Positions 25,678 to 33,769 of a DNA stretch of 64,000 nt are shown here, in pieces (within the stretch, counting starts at the first letter, position 1; each line of letters starts with the position of its first letter). The notes beneath the pieces were generated by a model that was given only the letters and a program-made list of their open reading frames with translations, did no database searches and was not told where the DNA came from. The DNA is from Streptomyces sp. NBC_01214 (GTDB lineage Bacteria > Actinomycetota > Actinomycetes > Streptomycetales > Streptomycetaceae). The position numbers were made by a program, and so were the translations under genes. The DNA is taken from contig NZ_JAPEOS010000003.1 in the NCBI RefSeq assembly GCF_026340975.1, positions 1,798,001-1,862,000 of the forward strand, given 5' to 3'.

Positions 25678-26013
25678 ATGACTGTCGCCCGCTCCGTCGC
25701 CCTGTTCGTCGTCGCCGCCCTGTTCGAGATCGGCGGGGCCTGGTTGGTCTGGCAGGGCATCCGCGAGCACAAGGGCTGGGCATGGATCGGCGCCGGCGTC
25801 ATCGCCCTCGGCCTCTACGGGGTGGTGGCGACCTTTCAGTCCGACGACGACTTCGGCCGCATCCTCGCCGCGTACGGCGGGATCTTCGTGGCGGGGTCGA
25901 TCGCCTGGGGCATGGTCGCCGACGGCTACCGCCCCGACCGCTACGACGTCATCGGAGCCCTGGTCTGCCTCGCCGGCATGGCCGTGATCATGTACGCGCC
26001 CCGCTCGCACTGA
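25678..26013 (+). CDS. YnfA family (UPF0060) membrane protein
   Basis: The 111-residue protein has four hydrophobic helices: SVALFVVAALFEIGGAWLVW, WIGAGVIALGLYGVVATFQS, GRILAAYGGIFVAGSIAWGM, and VIGALVCLAGMAVIMYAP. The EIGGAWLVW and GYRPDRYDVIGA motifs are diagnostic of the YnfA family, distantly related to small multidrug resistance transporters. It is the last gene of the MerR-controlled operon, 11 bp after the MerT-like gene, consistent with a role in metal or toxicant export (inferred). Confidence 0.88.
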   Translation: MTVARSVALFVVAALFEIGGAWLVWQGIREHKGWAWIGAGVIALGLYGVVATFQSDDDFGRILAAYGGIFVAGSIAWGMVADGYRPDRYDVIGALVCLAGMAVIMYAPRSH

Positions 26014-26434
26014 CCACCGTCGAGACCTCACCCACCCGCCCTCGTCGCGAGCCGCGCCGTTGGACCCCCGCCACGCGTCGAGCGGGTGCCCCGGCTCGGT
26101 GCCGGTCGGTCTGGCGGTCAGTCGTGTCGGGCGAGCTTGAACGCGGAGATGAGCAGGATCACGCACGACGAGCCCGTCCACCAGCACTAGAGCCCGTGGC
26201 CGAGCGGCTGGACCGGGTCACCCACCAACTGCGCGAGCGGCACCTCGGCTTCATGAGCGGGATCCTGTTCGGGCCCCAGCGGGCGATGCGGATCACCCGT
26301 CCGGCCGTGGTCGGCCGCGTCCCGAACGGTCCCGACCGACTTCCCGCCCTAGATTCGACGACGTCCGTACCAGCGCGCGAGGCGGCCAACCACCGCCCGA
26401 CCCCCGTCGACGCGTGGCGAGCGAAGGGCAAGAC
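26014..26434. other. intergenic, no gene recognised
   Basis: About 420 bp between the metal operon and the sulfatase gene. One plus-strand stretch (PVAERLDRVTHQLRERHLGF) looks coherent for about 30 residues but has no start or family. The sulfatase promoter should lie in the right part; no clear hexamers stand out. Confidence 0.35.
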
Positions 26435-28054
26435 ATGACCGGTCGCCCCAACATCCTGCTGATCGTCACCGACGAGGAGCGCGCCTCCCTGCCCCGCCCC
26501 AAGGGGTACTCACTACCAGCCCGGGAACGGATCGCGGCCCGCGGCACCACCTTCGAGCGCTACTACACCGCCTCGGCGCAGTGCAGCTCCGCCCGATCGG
26601 TGATCTACACGGGCCAACACCTGCCGCTCACCCAGATCTACGACAACGACAACATGCCCTACATCCGCCCCCTCGACCCCGCGCTGGGCACCCTTGGCAC
26701 CATGCTCCGCGCGGCGGGCTACTACACCACCTACCAGGGCAAGTGGCACCTCTCGAACTGCTATGTGACACCCGAAAACCCTGGCCCGACCACCGACGCC
26801 CTGGAGCCTTACGGCTTCAGCGAGTTCAACGACTGGGGCGACATCGACGGTGGCGCCTGGGCCGGCCTCAAGCTCGACCCCGTCATCGCCGGCCAGGCCG
26901 TACGCTGGCTGCGCAACCGCGCACCGGTCGTCCGCGAGGACCAGCCCTGGTTCATGGCTGTCAACTTCGTCAACCCCCACGACATCATGAGCTTCGACTA
27001 CGGCGGCCGCCCCCAGGTCCAGCTGCCCTTCGGCCTCGCCCACGCCGTCGTCACCCGCGCGGCTGCGAACATCCCCGTCTACCAACGCCGCTGGGACTTC
27101 GACCTCCCCGCCAGCCTCCACGACGACCTCTCCGGCGCGGCCCCCGCAGTCGCCGAGTACACGCGGATGCTGGACACCGTCTTCGGACCGGTCGCCGACG
27201 ACGAGCACTGGTACGACGGTCTGAACTTCTACCTCAACGCCATCCGCGACGTGGACCGCAGCGTCGAGTTCGTCCTCGACGCCCTGGAGGCCTCCGGCCA
27301 GGCCGACCGTACCGTCGTCGTCTTCACCTCCGACCACGGCGAGATGGCCGGCTCCCATGGACTGCGCCAGAAGGGGAACCTCGTCTACGACGAGAACTTC
27401 CACGTCCCCTTCATGATCGCCCACCCCGACCTGCCCGGCGGCGGACGCACCGATGCCCTAGCCTCCTCCGTCGACATCGCACCCACCCTGCTGGAAATCG
27501 CCGGCGTCGATGCGACCGAGACCGCCACCCGCCACCCTGCGCTCAAGGGCCACTCGCTGATGCCCGTGCTCCACGGCCGCCCGGTACGGCAAGGGATCCT
27601 GAACGCTGTCGAGTCGATCACAACACTCGACGCCTCATTCTGGTTCGAGTTCGCCGACCCAGAGGCGCCCAAGCGCGTCGCATCCGGGGACCTGCGCCCC
27701 GACTGGAACAAGCGCGGCTTCCTGCGCGCCTACTCTGACGAGCGCTACACCTTCGGCCGCTACTTCTCCCCACTCAACCCCAACCGCCCCACCGACACCG
27801 ACGCGCTGCTGGCCGACAACGACGTCGTCCTCTACGACCGCGAGCAGGACCCGGCCGAGCTGCGCAACCTGGCCACCGACCCCGCCCACCACGATCTCGT
27901 CGAGCGCTACCGCGCCCTGCTGGAGGACCTCATCGACGCCGAGATCGGCCCCGACGCCCGCGACTGGGTCACCGAACGGCCCCGACTGCTCGGCTGGCCC
28001 ACCTGGCACGGCGACGACCACCGACCCGAGACACTCACCGCACAAGGACGCTGA
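26435..28054 (+). CDS. sulfatase family (alkaline-phosphatase superfamily) hydrolase
   Basis: The product of 539 residues has the sulfatase fold: an N-terminal metal site MTGRPNILLIVTDEER (Asp13, Glu14), then a core motif TASAQCSSARSVIYTGQ with Cys50. The usual formylglycine motif is Cys-x-Pro/Ala-x-Arg; here it reads Cys-Ser-Ser-Ala-Arg, so position 3 is Ser rather than Pro or Ala. Later ligands are in TTYQGKWHLS and VVVFTSDHGEMAGSHGL. A C-terminal part with DREQDPAELRNLATDP is typical. No signal peptide is seen, so it is probably cytoplasmic. The substrate is unknown (sulfate ester or phosphonate-type). ATG 26435 follows a GAAGG motif. Confidence 0.88.
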   Translation: MTGRPNILLIVTDEERASLPRPKGYSLPARERIAARGTTFERYYTASAQCSSARSVIYTGQHLPLTQIYDNDNMPYIRPLDPALGTLGTMLRAAGYYTTYQGKWHLSNCYVTPENPGPTTDALEPYGFSEFNDWGDIDGGAWAGLKLDPVIAGQAVRWLRNRAPVVREDQPWFMAVNFVNPHDIMSFDYGGRPQVQLPFGLAHAVVTRAAANIPVYQRRWDFDLPASLHDDLSGAAPAVAEYTRMLDTVFGPVADDEHWYDGLNFYLNAIRDVDRSVEFVLDALEASGQADRTVVVFTSDHGEMAGSHGLRQKGNLVYDENFHVPFMIAHPDLPGGGRTDALASSVDIAPTLLEIAGVDATETATRHPALKGHSLMPVLHGRPVRQGILNAVESITTLDASFWFEFADPEAPKRVASGDLRPDWNKRGFLRAYSDERYTFGRYFSPLNPNRPTDTDALLADNDVVLYDREQDPAELRNLATDPAHHDLVERYRALLEDLIDAEIGPDARDWVTERPRLLGWPTWHGDDHRPETLTAQGR

Positions 28055-28240
28055 CCCCCCGTCCAGGAACGGCGGCCCCACTCTCCCCTGCGCTTCCGTC
28101 GAACCTATGGTGAATTTCCCGGCCCCGCTCGCCCCAGATGGGTGGCGCGCCTCTCGGCGGCCACCGTGTCGGCGTACGCATGAAAGTGCTCACCAAGGCA
28201 CGGCGCTACGTGCCCATCCCGCGCGCTCTGGGCCGGCTGT

Positions 28241-29278
28241 TCAGGGCGCGTCGGAGAAGCACACGCGCACTGCGAGGAGGCCACCGGACGAATCCAGATC
28301 GGCGATCACCGGGAAGAAGCCATCACCCCAGCTCGTCATCGCGCACAGCACTCGGGCATCACCGAGTTCCACGGATCCGGCCTCGACGTGCGAAGCACGT
28401 ATCTCGCGCATGATCTGCCAGTGATGGGAGTGCGGTCGGAAGTCCACTGCCATGCGCCGTCCGGTCTCGTCCTTCCATCTCAGCAGAGCGCGTGCTCTGT
28501 CCCTTGCCTCCGAGACGGGCAGGTCAGTCCACCCGCGAATGCCGTCCTCGCCGAGCGTGCCCAGTTCGGGTGCGGCAAACGTCGCGGCTGCTTCGTCTGC
28601 ATCGGCACCCCAGAACGCCACATCGGCCAAGCCGTCCGCCGGCTCATCGTGCTGCCAGAGGCCCAGGGCGTCGACATCACCGAAAAGCACACGTGCCCAG
28701 TCCACGCCGATGTCACCCAAGGAAACCGATGACGTCACCCGGCCCTCACTCATCCGGATCGAGATCTCGGACCAGCGTTCTCCGACACCGTCGCCGTAGT
28801 CGACCCGTTTAGCCAGCACAGGCAGGTGCCGACTTCGGGGTACGCCACCTACTGCAACGACGGGCACCCCGAACATCAAAAAGCCGCCACCGCCCTCTTC
28901 GCCGGTCCGGCGGGCCCTGTGGGCATGTGCCTCCCGAACCGGCAGGGCCTTCAGCCGGGCGTCAAGACCGGCAGATCGGCAGTGTCCATCGAAAGTCGCC
29001 TCGAATTCGGCGGCTTTCGAGGCCGGGATGTCATGGAGCCTTGAGCCTGGCTGACGGTCAAAGCTCCGAACGGCTTCGGAGGCGTCCGGCCCGCTGACCA
29101 CGAAGTCAATGGCGCCCGTTACGTCGGCGGCCATTGCAGCGTCTTCAATACCCAAGGCAGCCGGATCGATGTCCGCCGGCGACTGGTCCCCGCTCCACAG
29201 CCCCAGGTAACCACCGTCAATGAGCACCAGGGTGCCGGACGGGCAGCTGACGGTCCCCAGCTCGAACATCTCTTCCAT
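28241..29278 (-). CDS. hypothetical protein, possibly DUF4241-like, about 345 aa
   Basis: The protein is acidic and soluble. It starts MEEMFELGTVSCPSGTLVLI (ATG 29278; a GTG at 29299 is possible) and has two similar halves, each with a Trp-Gly-Asp type loop: LGLWSGDQSPADIDP near the N-terminus and LGLWQHDEPADGLAD further on. The C-terminus CAMTSWGDGFFPVIADLDSS resembles the SGWGDGxYPV motif of DUF4241 proteins. This similarity is by eye only. No membrane segment or catalytic motif is seen, and no conserved neighbour helps to assign a role. Confidence 0.7.
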   Translation of the reverse strand: MEEMFELGTVSCPSGTLVLIDGGYLGLWSGDQSPADIDPAALGIEDAAMAADVTGAIDFVVSGPDASEAVRSFDRQPGSRLHDIPASKAAEFEATFDGHCRSAGLDARLKALPVREAHAHRARRTGEEGGGGFLMFGVPVVAVGGVPRSRHLPVLAKRVDYGDGVGERWSEISIRMSEGRVTSSVSLGDIGVDWARVLFGDVDALGLWQHDEPADGLADVAFWGADADEAAATFAAPELGTLGEDGIRGWTDLPVSEARDRARALLRWKDETGRRMAVDFRPHSHHWQIMREIRASHVEAGSVELGDARVLCAMTSWGDGFFPVIADLDSSGGLLAVRVCFSDAP

Positions 29279-29454
29279 GGCGCGCGAGTCTACGACCACC
29301 CGGCAAGCCGTCCGCAGGCGGATGGCTCAGCTGTGCCGGACAGCCGCTGGGATCCTGCATTGCGTAACAGGGGGTGTGCACGTTTTCGCGTACCGCCCTG
29401 TGCACTTTCACGCGAACGCCGACACACGGGCCGGGCTCCGCGAAGGCCGCCTAC

Positions 29455-29570
29455 GACGTTGACGGTTGGACGACGTTGGGGCCGGACATCCGGTGCGCCT
29501 CATCGACGACGACCAGGTCGAAGACGTCCAAGGGCCGCCCGCGCGCCGTCCTTGACGATCTCGGCTGAGG
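29455..29570 (-). pseudogene. DEAH-box helicase fragment
   Basis: Minus-strand reading gives SAEIVKDGARAALG and, after a frame change, DVFDLVVVDEAHRMSGPNVV, which contains Walker B/DEAH motif II of superfamily 2 helicases. Neither the Walker A region nor the C-terminal helicase domain is present. Only about 40 residues survive. Confidence 0.5.
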
Positions 29571-29810
29571 AGAGCCTGGCCGATGCCGGCCTGGAGTCGC
29601 AGGTGCGGTCGTGGATGGGCGACGGCCCCAACGAGGCGATCACCGCCGGCCAGATCGTTGCGGCTGTGGGTGAGGCCCGGCTCGCCGGGACCGCGGAGAG
29701 TCTGGGAAGGGAGCCCGCCGACCTGGCCGCTGACCCTGCCGCCTGGCTCCCTGGACTCGTCGATACCGCCGCGCCCGACGGCCGGACCGTTTCCGATCCG
29801 GAGGACCGGG
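29555..29810 (+). pseudogene. YidB/DUF937-like remnant
   Basis: The peptide AGLESQVRSWMGDGPNEAIT leads to AGQIVAAVGEARLAGTAESL and PAAWLPGLVDTAAPDGRTV. It matches the second half of YidB (DUF937) proteins, which have GLGDQVQSWVGTGANQPIS followed by PxVVDxLTPxG. The N-terminal part is missing, apparently cut where the helicase fragment begins. Confidence 0.5.
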
Positions 29811-29984
29811 CCTCCACCGGATGCGGACGCAGCCGTGGGCAGCAGGGCGGCGGTACTCCCGAATGGGGTGCCCTTCAAAAGAGTGCGTCGCGAAGTCATA
29901 CGAACATCCTTGGTGCGGGGCCGTCACGACGGGAAGGTTCAGGCCCTGGCCGAAAGGCTGGCCCAGGACGAGGAGCTGTGAGAG

Positions 29985-30870
29985 TGCTGCGAGTTCACCG
30001 CGGAGGACTTCGCCCGCATCCGGTTCGCACCCCGTCCGGCGCCGCTCCAGGAGCTACACGCAGCCCTGACGGCAGCCGTGACCCAGCGTGGCGGGCCGCT
30101 GTTCGCGCCGTGGCGCGGCCGCATCCTGCGATCCCTCCCAGCCGCAAGCAGCCCGCTCGCCGATCTTGTTCCCGCGGGTCGCCCGCCTTCCTTCCTCGAC
30201 GTCATCGGCGACACCATGGCCGACGGCTTCGAACAGATCCGAGCCACCAGCCCCGGTCTCGTCCGAGTCGAGTTGGAGCGGGTCTACGGGACGGTGACCG
30301 TTCCGCGCTGGATCCGGGCCTGCACGCGGGCGACGAAACCGCCTGGCACACCCTGCACCGTGCCCAGCAGGCCGCGTTCGAGACGCTCCTCGCCCCGGTC
30401 TGGTCCGTCGTGCAGGGTCTGCACCGTGAGGAGTTCACCCGCTACGCCCTGACGGTCGCCGAGCACGGCGTGGCCGCCACCTTGACCGGCCTGGCCCCGG
30501 GCAGCCGGCTCCACGAGGGCGTGTGGGAATGGCCCGGCGCAGCGCCGGACCGCGACGTCTGGCTCGACGGGCGCGGCCTGGTTCTGCTGCCCACCTTCGA
30601 CCACCCGGCGGGCCCACTTCTCCAGGACACCCCGGGCCATCCCGCGGTCCTGACGTACCCAGCCGGTCCCGGGTTCCCGCCCACCGCGGGGGCCCGGTCG
30701 TCTCCGCCGAGGCCCTTGCCGCGATCCTGGGCCGCACACGGCTGGACGCCCTGCGCCTTCTCGCCGAACCTCACACCACGACATCCCTGGCCCGCGCCCT
30801 CCACGTCAGCAACGCAACGGCTTCGTCCCTCGCGGCCGCGCTGAAGAGGAGTTCGGCGCCTCGCCGGTCG
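29985..30870 (+). pseudogene. ArsR-like winged-helix regulator, frameshifted
   Basis: Pieces in three frames assemble into a long Streptomyces-type ArsR regulator. FAPRPAPLQELHAALTAA is followed by RGGPLFAPWRGRILRSLPAA and FLDVIGDTMADGFEQIRATS. A frame change near 30310 leads to AWHTLHRAQQAAFETLLAPV and LHREEFTRYALTVAEHGVAA. Another near 30690 leads to the HTH domain LAAILGRTRLDALRLLAEPH then TTTSLARALHVSNATASSLA. The end of the winged helix is lost. At least two frameshifts make it inactive. Confidence 0.65.
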
Positions 30871-30980
30871 AGTTCCATAGAGCCGGGCTCGTCGATGCAC
30901 AAAGACCGACGCGGCCCGTCTGCAGGGCCAGACGTCTGTCTCGCCGCCGCCCGGTGACCCGTGCGAGGGTGACACCAGAC

Positions 30981-31046
30981 TTTCCGCTGTGGAAATTCGA
31001 GTCTTGCCATGATGGAAACACTCCCCTAGTCTTTCCATCATGGAAA
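30981..31046 (+). promoter_or_regulatory. three TTTCC-N5-GGAAA operator-like sites
   Basis: Sites at 30981-30995 (TTTCCGCTGTGGAAA), 31004-31018 (TTGCCATGATGGAAA, one mismatch) and 31032-31046 (TTTCCATCATGGAAA) share the pattern TTTCC-N5-GGAAA. They flank and overlap the -35 and start region of the gene at 31040. The winged-helix regulator encoded at 31534 is the likely binder, giving autoregulation (inference). Confidence 0.72.
31004..31040 (+). promoter_or_regulatory. promoter for a leaderless transcript
   Basis: TTGCCA (31004-31009) and TAGTCT (31027-31032) are separated by 17 bp. The ATG at 31040 lies where transcription would begin, 8 bases after the -10 element, and no ribosome-binding site precedes it. 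A leaderless mRNA is therefore likely. Confidence 0.6.
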
Positions 31047-31537
31047 CCAACGGGGGCGTCATCCGACCAACGGCGCAGCAGGCTCGCGACGCGCTGGCCG
31101 AGACTGAGCAGATCCATGCCTCTACCACCGCCCTGTCCGCTACCCCGTGGCCGCTGTGGTTCACCACCGCGCTCACGCTGTACATAGCTGCCATCCCGCC
31201 GGTCTACGGCGGCCTGGTGGCGGCTTCCGAGTGGCTGCTGCCCAAGGTCGCCTGGGCCACCGTCATGGCGGTGATGACCGCCGCCTACCTGGCGCTCTTC
31301 GCCGCCGCTGCCAACTCCTGGAAGAAGAAGACCGGCGTCGCACTGCGCCTGGACGTGCTGCCCAAGCGTGCCACCGTACCGATGGCCGTCGGATTGCCCG
31401 CGCTCCTGGTGGGATCGGCGATCGCCTTTCGCACCACCGGCGATCCGGTGGTGCTGCTCGCCGCCTCTGCCGTGGGCGCCGCGGTATCGATCGCCTTCCA
31501 CCTCACCTTCATCCGTCTACACCGGAAGAACTCGTGA
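31040..31537 (+). CDS. four-helix membrane protein of regulator operon
   Basis: The 165-residue protein has a soluble helical N-terminus (METNGGVIRPTAQQARDALA) and four hydrophobic segments: PLWFTTALTLYIAAIPPVYG, TVMAVMTAAYLALFAAAANS, PMAVGLPALLVGSAIAF, and VVLLAASAVGAAVSIAFHLT. It resembles uncharacterised Streptomyces membrane proteins that are co-encoded with a PF13601-type winged-helix regulator. Its stop codon overlaps the GTG of that regulator gene (GTGA), so the two are translationally coupled. Regulation is probably by the palindromic sites around its start. Confidence 0.8.
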   Translation: METNGGVIRPTAQQARDALAETEQIHASTTALSATPWPLWFTTALTLYIAAIPPVYGGLVAASEWLLPKVAWATVMAVMTAAYLALFAAAANSWKKKTGVALRLDVLPKRATVPMAVGLPALLVGSAIAFRTTGDPVVLLAASAVGAAVSIAFHLTFIRLHRKNS

Positions 31538-31839
31538 GCCCCGACCCCGCCGACCCCATGGATGGCTTCGACATCACCATCCACGCCCCCAACCGGCTGC
31601 GCATCTGCGCCCTGCTTGACACCGCAGGCGAAGCCGAGTTCGCCACCGTCCAGCGAGAACTCAATGTCTCCGCCTCCGTGCTGAGCAAGCACGTCACCGT
31701 GCTGATGGACGCCGACTACGTCGAGCAGCGCAAGGCCGTCCGCGACACGCGCCAACGCGTCTGGCTACGGCTCACCCGACGGGGTCGCGACGCCTACCAG
31801 GCGCATCTGGCCGCCCTGCGCGCCATCGTCGGCTCGTAA
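31534..31839 (+). CDS. winged-helix transcriptional regulator
   Basis: The 101-residue protein is nearly all DNA-binding domain: LRICALLDTAGEAEFATVQR, then ELNVSASVLSKHVTVLMDAD, and a wing with YVEQRKAVRDTRQRVWLRLT. This fits the compact winged-helix (PF13601/MarR-related) family. GTG 31534 overlaps the stop of the membrane protein gene. No effector domain is present, so it may sense through direct modification or through its membrane partner (inference). It is the candidate ligand for the TTTCC-N5-GGAAA sites upstream of the operon. Confidence 0.87.
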   Translation: MSPDPADPMDGFDITIHAPNRLRICALLDTAGEAEFATVQRELNVSASVLSKHVTVLMDADYVEQRKAVRDTRQRVWLRLTRRGRDAYQAHLAALRAIVGS

Positions 31840-31978
31840 GACCGAGCCCCGGCCGGCTGGTCGCGTTCGTGGAAGCGGTCTCAAGCCGCCGCCACGTGGT
31901 ACTGGGCGCAGGCGGAAGCCGCCTCCGCTGCGGGCGTGGTGCTGCGGGAGGCCGCCGGCCTGGGCGGCGCTCTGTCAC

Positions 31979-32071
31979 CTGCGGCAGTTCTACGGCGGCA
32001 TCACGCTCGGCATCGCGCTGAGCACTGCGGGCTGGGCCGTCCACATCCAGGCCCTGTCCGGCGGATCATGA
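31979..32071 (+). pseudogene. C-terminal membrane-protein fragment, repeat of 1429 region
   Basis: A short frame reads LRQFYGGITLGIALSTAGWA, then VHIQALSGGS and a stop. The first part closely matches the fragment at 1429-1626 (FCGGTALGLALSAAGW) at both protein and DNA level. The two copies look like pieces of the same gene family dispersed in the arm. Confidence 0.4.
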
Positions 32072-32089
32072 CCATGGCAGAGTGCGTCC

Positions 32090-32494
32090 GTGAGTTACAG
32101 CATCTTCCTGCTCCGGTTCGTAGACAGCGAGGTCGTCGCGTTGGACGCCGAACGGTTTCGGCATGTGACGGAGCCGTACGTGGTGGCGGGCGGTCCGGAG
32201 GAGGGCTTCTCCCAGCTCCGCGCGGAGGACGGGGGCGAAGCGGACCTGTACCACGCGTCCCACGGCGAAAGCGGGATGCAGTGCGTGACGGCGACCCACT
32301 TTGCCCGTGGCGAGATGCTCGGCGTGCTCGCCGGGCTGGCGGCAGCCCTCGGAGCCTCAATCGTCCCCCAGGACGGTGGGGCACTGATTTTCGACGAGAA
32401 GGAGCGTCGTCACCTTCCTGTGGAGCTTCAGGGGAACGCGGTTGTCATAGCTCCCACGGAGGACGCGTTGCAGGCGGCATTCGACGCGCGTTGA
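32090..32494 (+). CDS. hypothetical protein, 134 aa
   Basis: GTG 32090 opens SYSIFLLRFVDSEVVALDAE; the protein is soluble, acidic and mixed alpha/beta (LYHASHGESGMQCVTATHFA, GEMLGVLAGLAAALGASIVP, AVVIAPTEDALQAAFDAR). No signal peptide or membrane helix. Upstream sequence lacks a strong ribosome-binding site. Similar uncharacterised proteins occur in streptomycetes, but no function is known to me. Codon use supports a real gene. Confidence 0.7.
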   Translation: MSYSIFLLRFVDSEVVALDAERFRHVTEPYVVAGGPEEGFSQLRAEDGGEADLYHASHGESGMQCVTATHFARGEMLGVLAGLAAALGASIVPQDGGALIFDEKERRHLPVELQGNAVVIAPTEDALQAAFDAR

Positions 32495-32547
32495 GCGTTT
32501 CCGCCCTGATCTGGTGTGAGGTCTCACCATTGTTGAGGTGATTACAT

Positions 32548-32631
32548 GCCCTTGATCTGTGGTACTGCAGGTGGGTTGCGACAGATTCTGGACCCTGTTC
32601 GGGCCCTTTGATCTGCGGCCCTGCAGGTTGG
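32548..32631. repeat. imperfect direct repeat
   Basis: Two copies of a roughly 28-bp segment, the first from 32548 (core TTGATCTGTGGTACTGCAGG) and the second from 32603 (core TTGATCTGCGGCCCTGCAGG), lie about 57 bp apart in non-coding sequence. The cores differ at three positions. Confidence 0.55.
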
Positions 32632-32689
32632 ACGGGACTGCCGCAGTTGCGGTGAGAACGCCTGCTGTGGCGGTGCTGGGACGGAAGTC

Positions 32690-33040
32690 AATCATGGTCA
32701 CAGCTCGGGGAACGCTTCTTCCCAGACGTCTTTGACAGCCGTGCTGATGAGCTTGCGGAGCACTGGCCACAGCTCGAGCAGGATGCCCTTGTTGAGGAAA
32801 CGGCTAGGTGGTCACGCGTGCCTTCGGCGAGCACGTTCTGTACAGGCTCATGCGCTGGCGTGGCCGGTCCAGATCGAGGATGCGCATTCCGGACCACGCG
32901 ATGTGCAACGGGACGTTGATGGGGCGATGAGGCCCACACTGGCTATGAGGCGCGATCCGCGACGAGTTGGGAAACGAGAGAGGCACCCACCGCGTCGGCG
33001 GAGGTGCCTGTCTCGTGCACTGCAGGTCATGCGCCAACAT
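32690..33040 (-). pseudogene. decayed hypothetical protein, C-terminal part
   Basis: Minus-strand pieces in different frames assemble into one tail: PINVPLHIAWSGMRILDLDR, PRQRMSLYRTVLAEGTRDHL, then LELWPVLRKLISTAVKDVWE and EAFPEL. This resembles the C-terminal half of a family frequent near mobile elements in Streptomyces. The function is not known. Frame changes near 32860 and 32790 and absence of the N-terminus mark it as broken. Base composition is lower in GC than the flanks. Confidence 0.5.
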
Positions 33041-33487
33041 GGGCCTGCGATTGTCCCTGTTCACCGAGGTTGGAGCCAGTAGCAATCAGGGATGACGGGC
33101 GGGGTGCCGTGTGAGGCGCCTGCCACGTTAGAGACCGTCTCATCGGACCTTGGCGCAGGCAAGTGCAACTGGGACGCGCCCGAGCTAACGAGCGGGCCCA
33201 ACCGGTCGCATCGGAACAGCCATCGTGACGTCCTCCCTGGTTGCAGGGGGTGGTGTGCCAGAACGTGCCAGCGGGGAAAAGAGTCCGGAGCGGGACGCCC
33301 ATGAGCCAACCCCCCGCGCCCTGTTCTGGTGCTATCCACGAACGGCTCAGTAGCTGGGATGCTCAGTTCCAGGCATCACATCCGGCGGCGCCAACCGCCC
33401 TGTGAAGCAACGCCTTTGGAGCCAGTAGCCCTCGTCCTGTCGGCATGCGGTCCCTGCCGGCAGGACGCACGATCAGGAGATTGCGCC
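33041..33487. other. intergenic, no gene recognised
   Basis: Lower-GC sequence with short overlapping frames on both strands and no recognisable domain. The promoter of the operon starting at 33488 should lie near the right end; AGGAG at 33475-33479 is its ribosome-binding site. Confidence 0.35.
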
Positions 33488-33766
33488 ATGCCTCGTTCCC
33501 GCTCTTCCTCCTCTGCGAGCTCTTCCCCGCCCCCGCCCCCGCCGCCCCAGGCCGCGACCGGATTCGGTCCCGCTCATGCAGCCGTCATCATCGCCTTCCT
33601 CCTCACCGCGGCTCTGCTGGCCGTTCTCCACATGCCCGTCGCCGACGTGCTGTGGCTGATCGGTGGATCCGGAGCCATCGGCTCGAGCGTCGTCCTCCTT
33701 ACCGTCACCGGAGGGGCAGGACGGTTCGGCGCCGCACTACGAGCCCTGCTGGGACCGGAGAAGTAG
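33488..33766 (+). CDS. small proline-rich membrane protein, 92 aa
   Basis: ATG 33488 has AGGAG eight bases upstream. The N-terminus is a Ser/Arg tract followed by seven prolines (SSPPPPPPPQAATG), then two membrane helices: HAAVIIAFLLTAALLAVLHM and VLWLIGGSGAIGSSVVLLTV. A short cytoplasmic tail (GRFGAALRALLGPEK) closes it. It lies 3 bp before the next gene, so the two form an operon. The product may anchor or signal to the coiled-coil partner; this is inference, and no family function is known. Confidence 0.72.
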   Translation: MPRSRSSSSASSSPPPPPPPQAATGFGPAHAAVIIAFLLTAALLAVLHMPVADVLWLIGGSGAIGSSVVLLTVTGGAGRFGAALRALLGPEK

Positions 33767-33769
33767 GCA

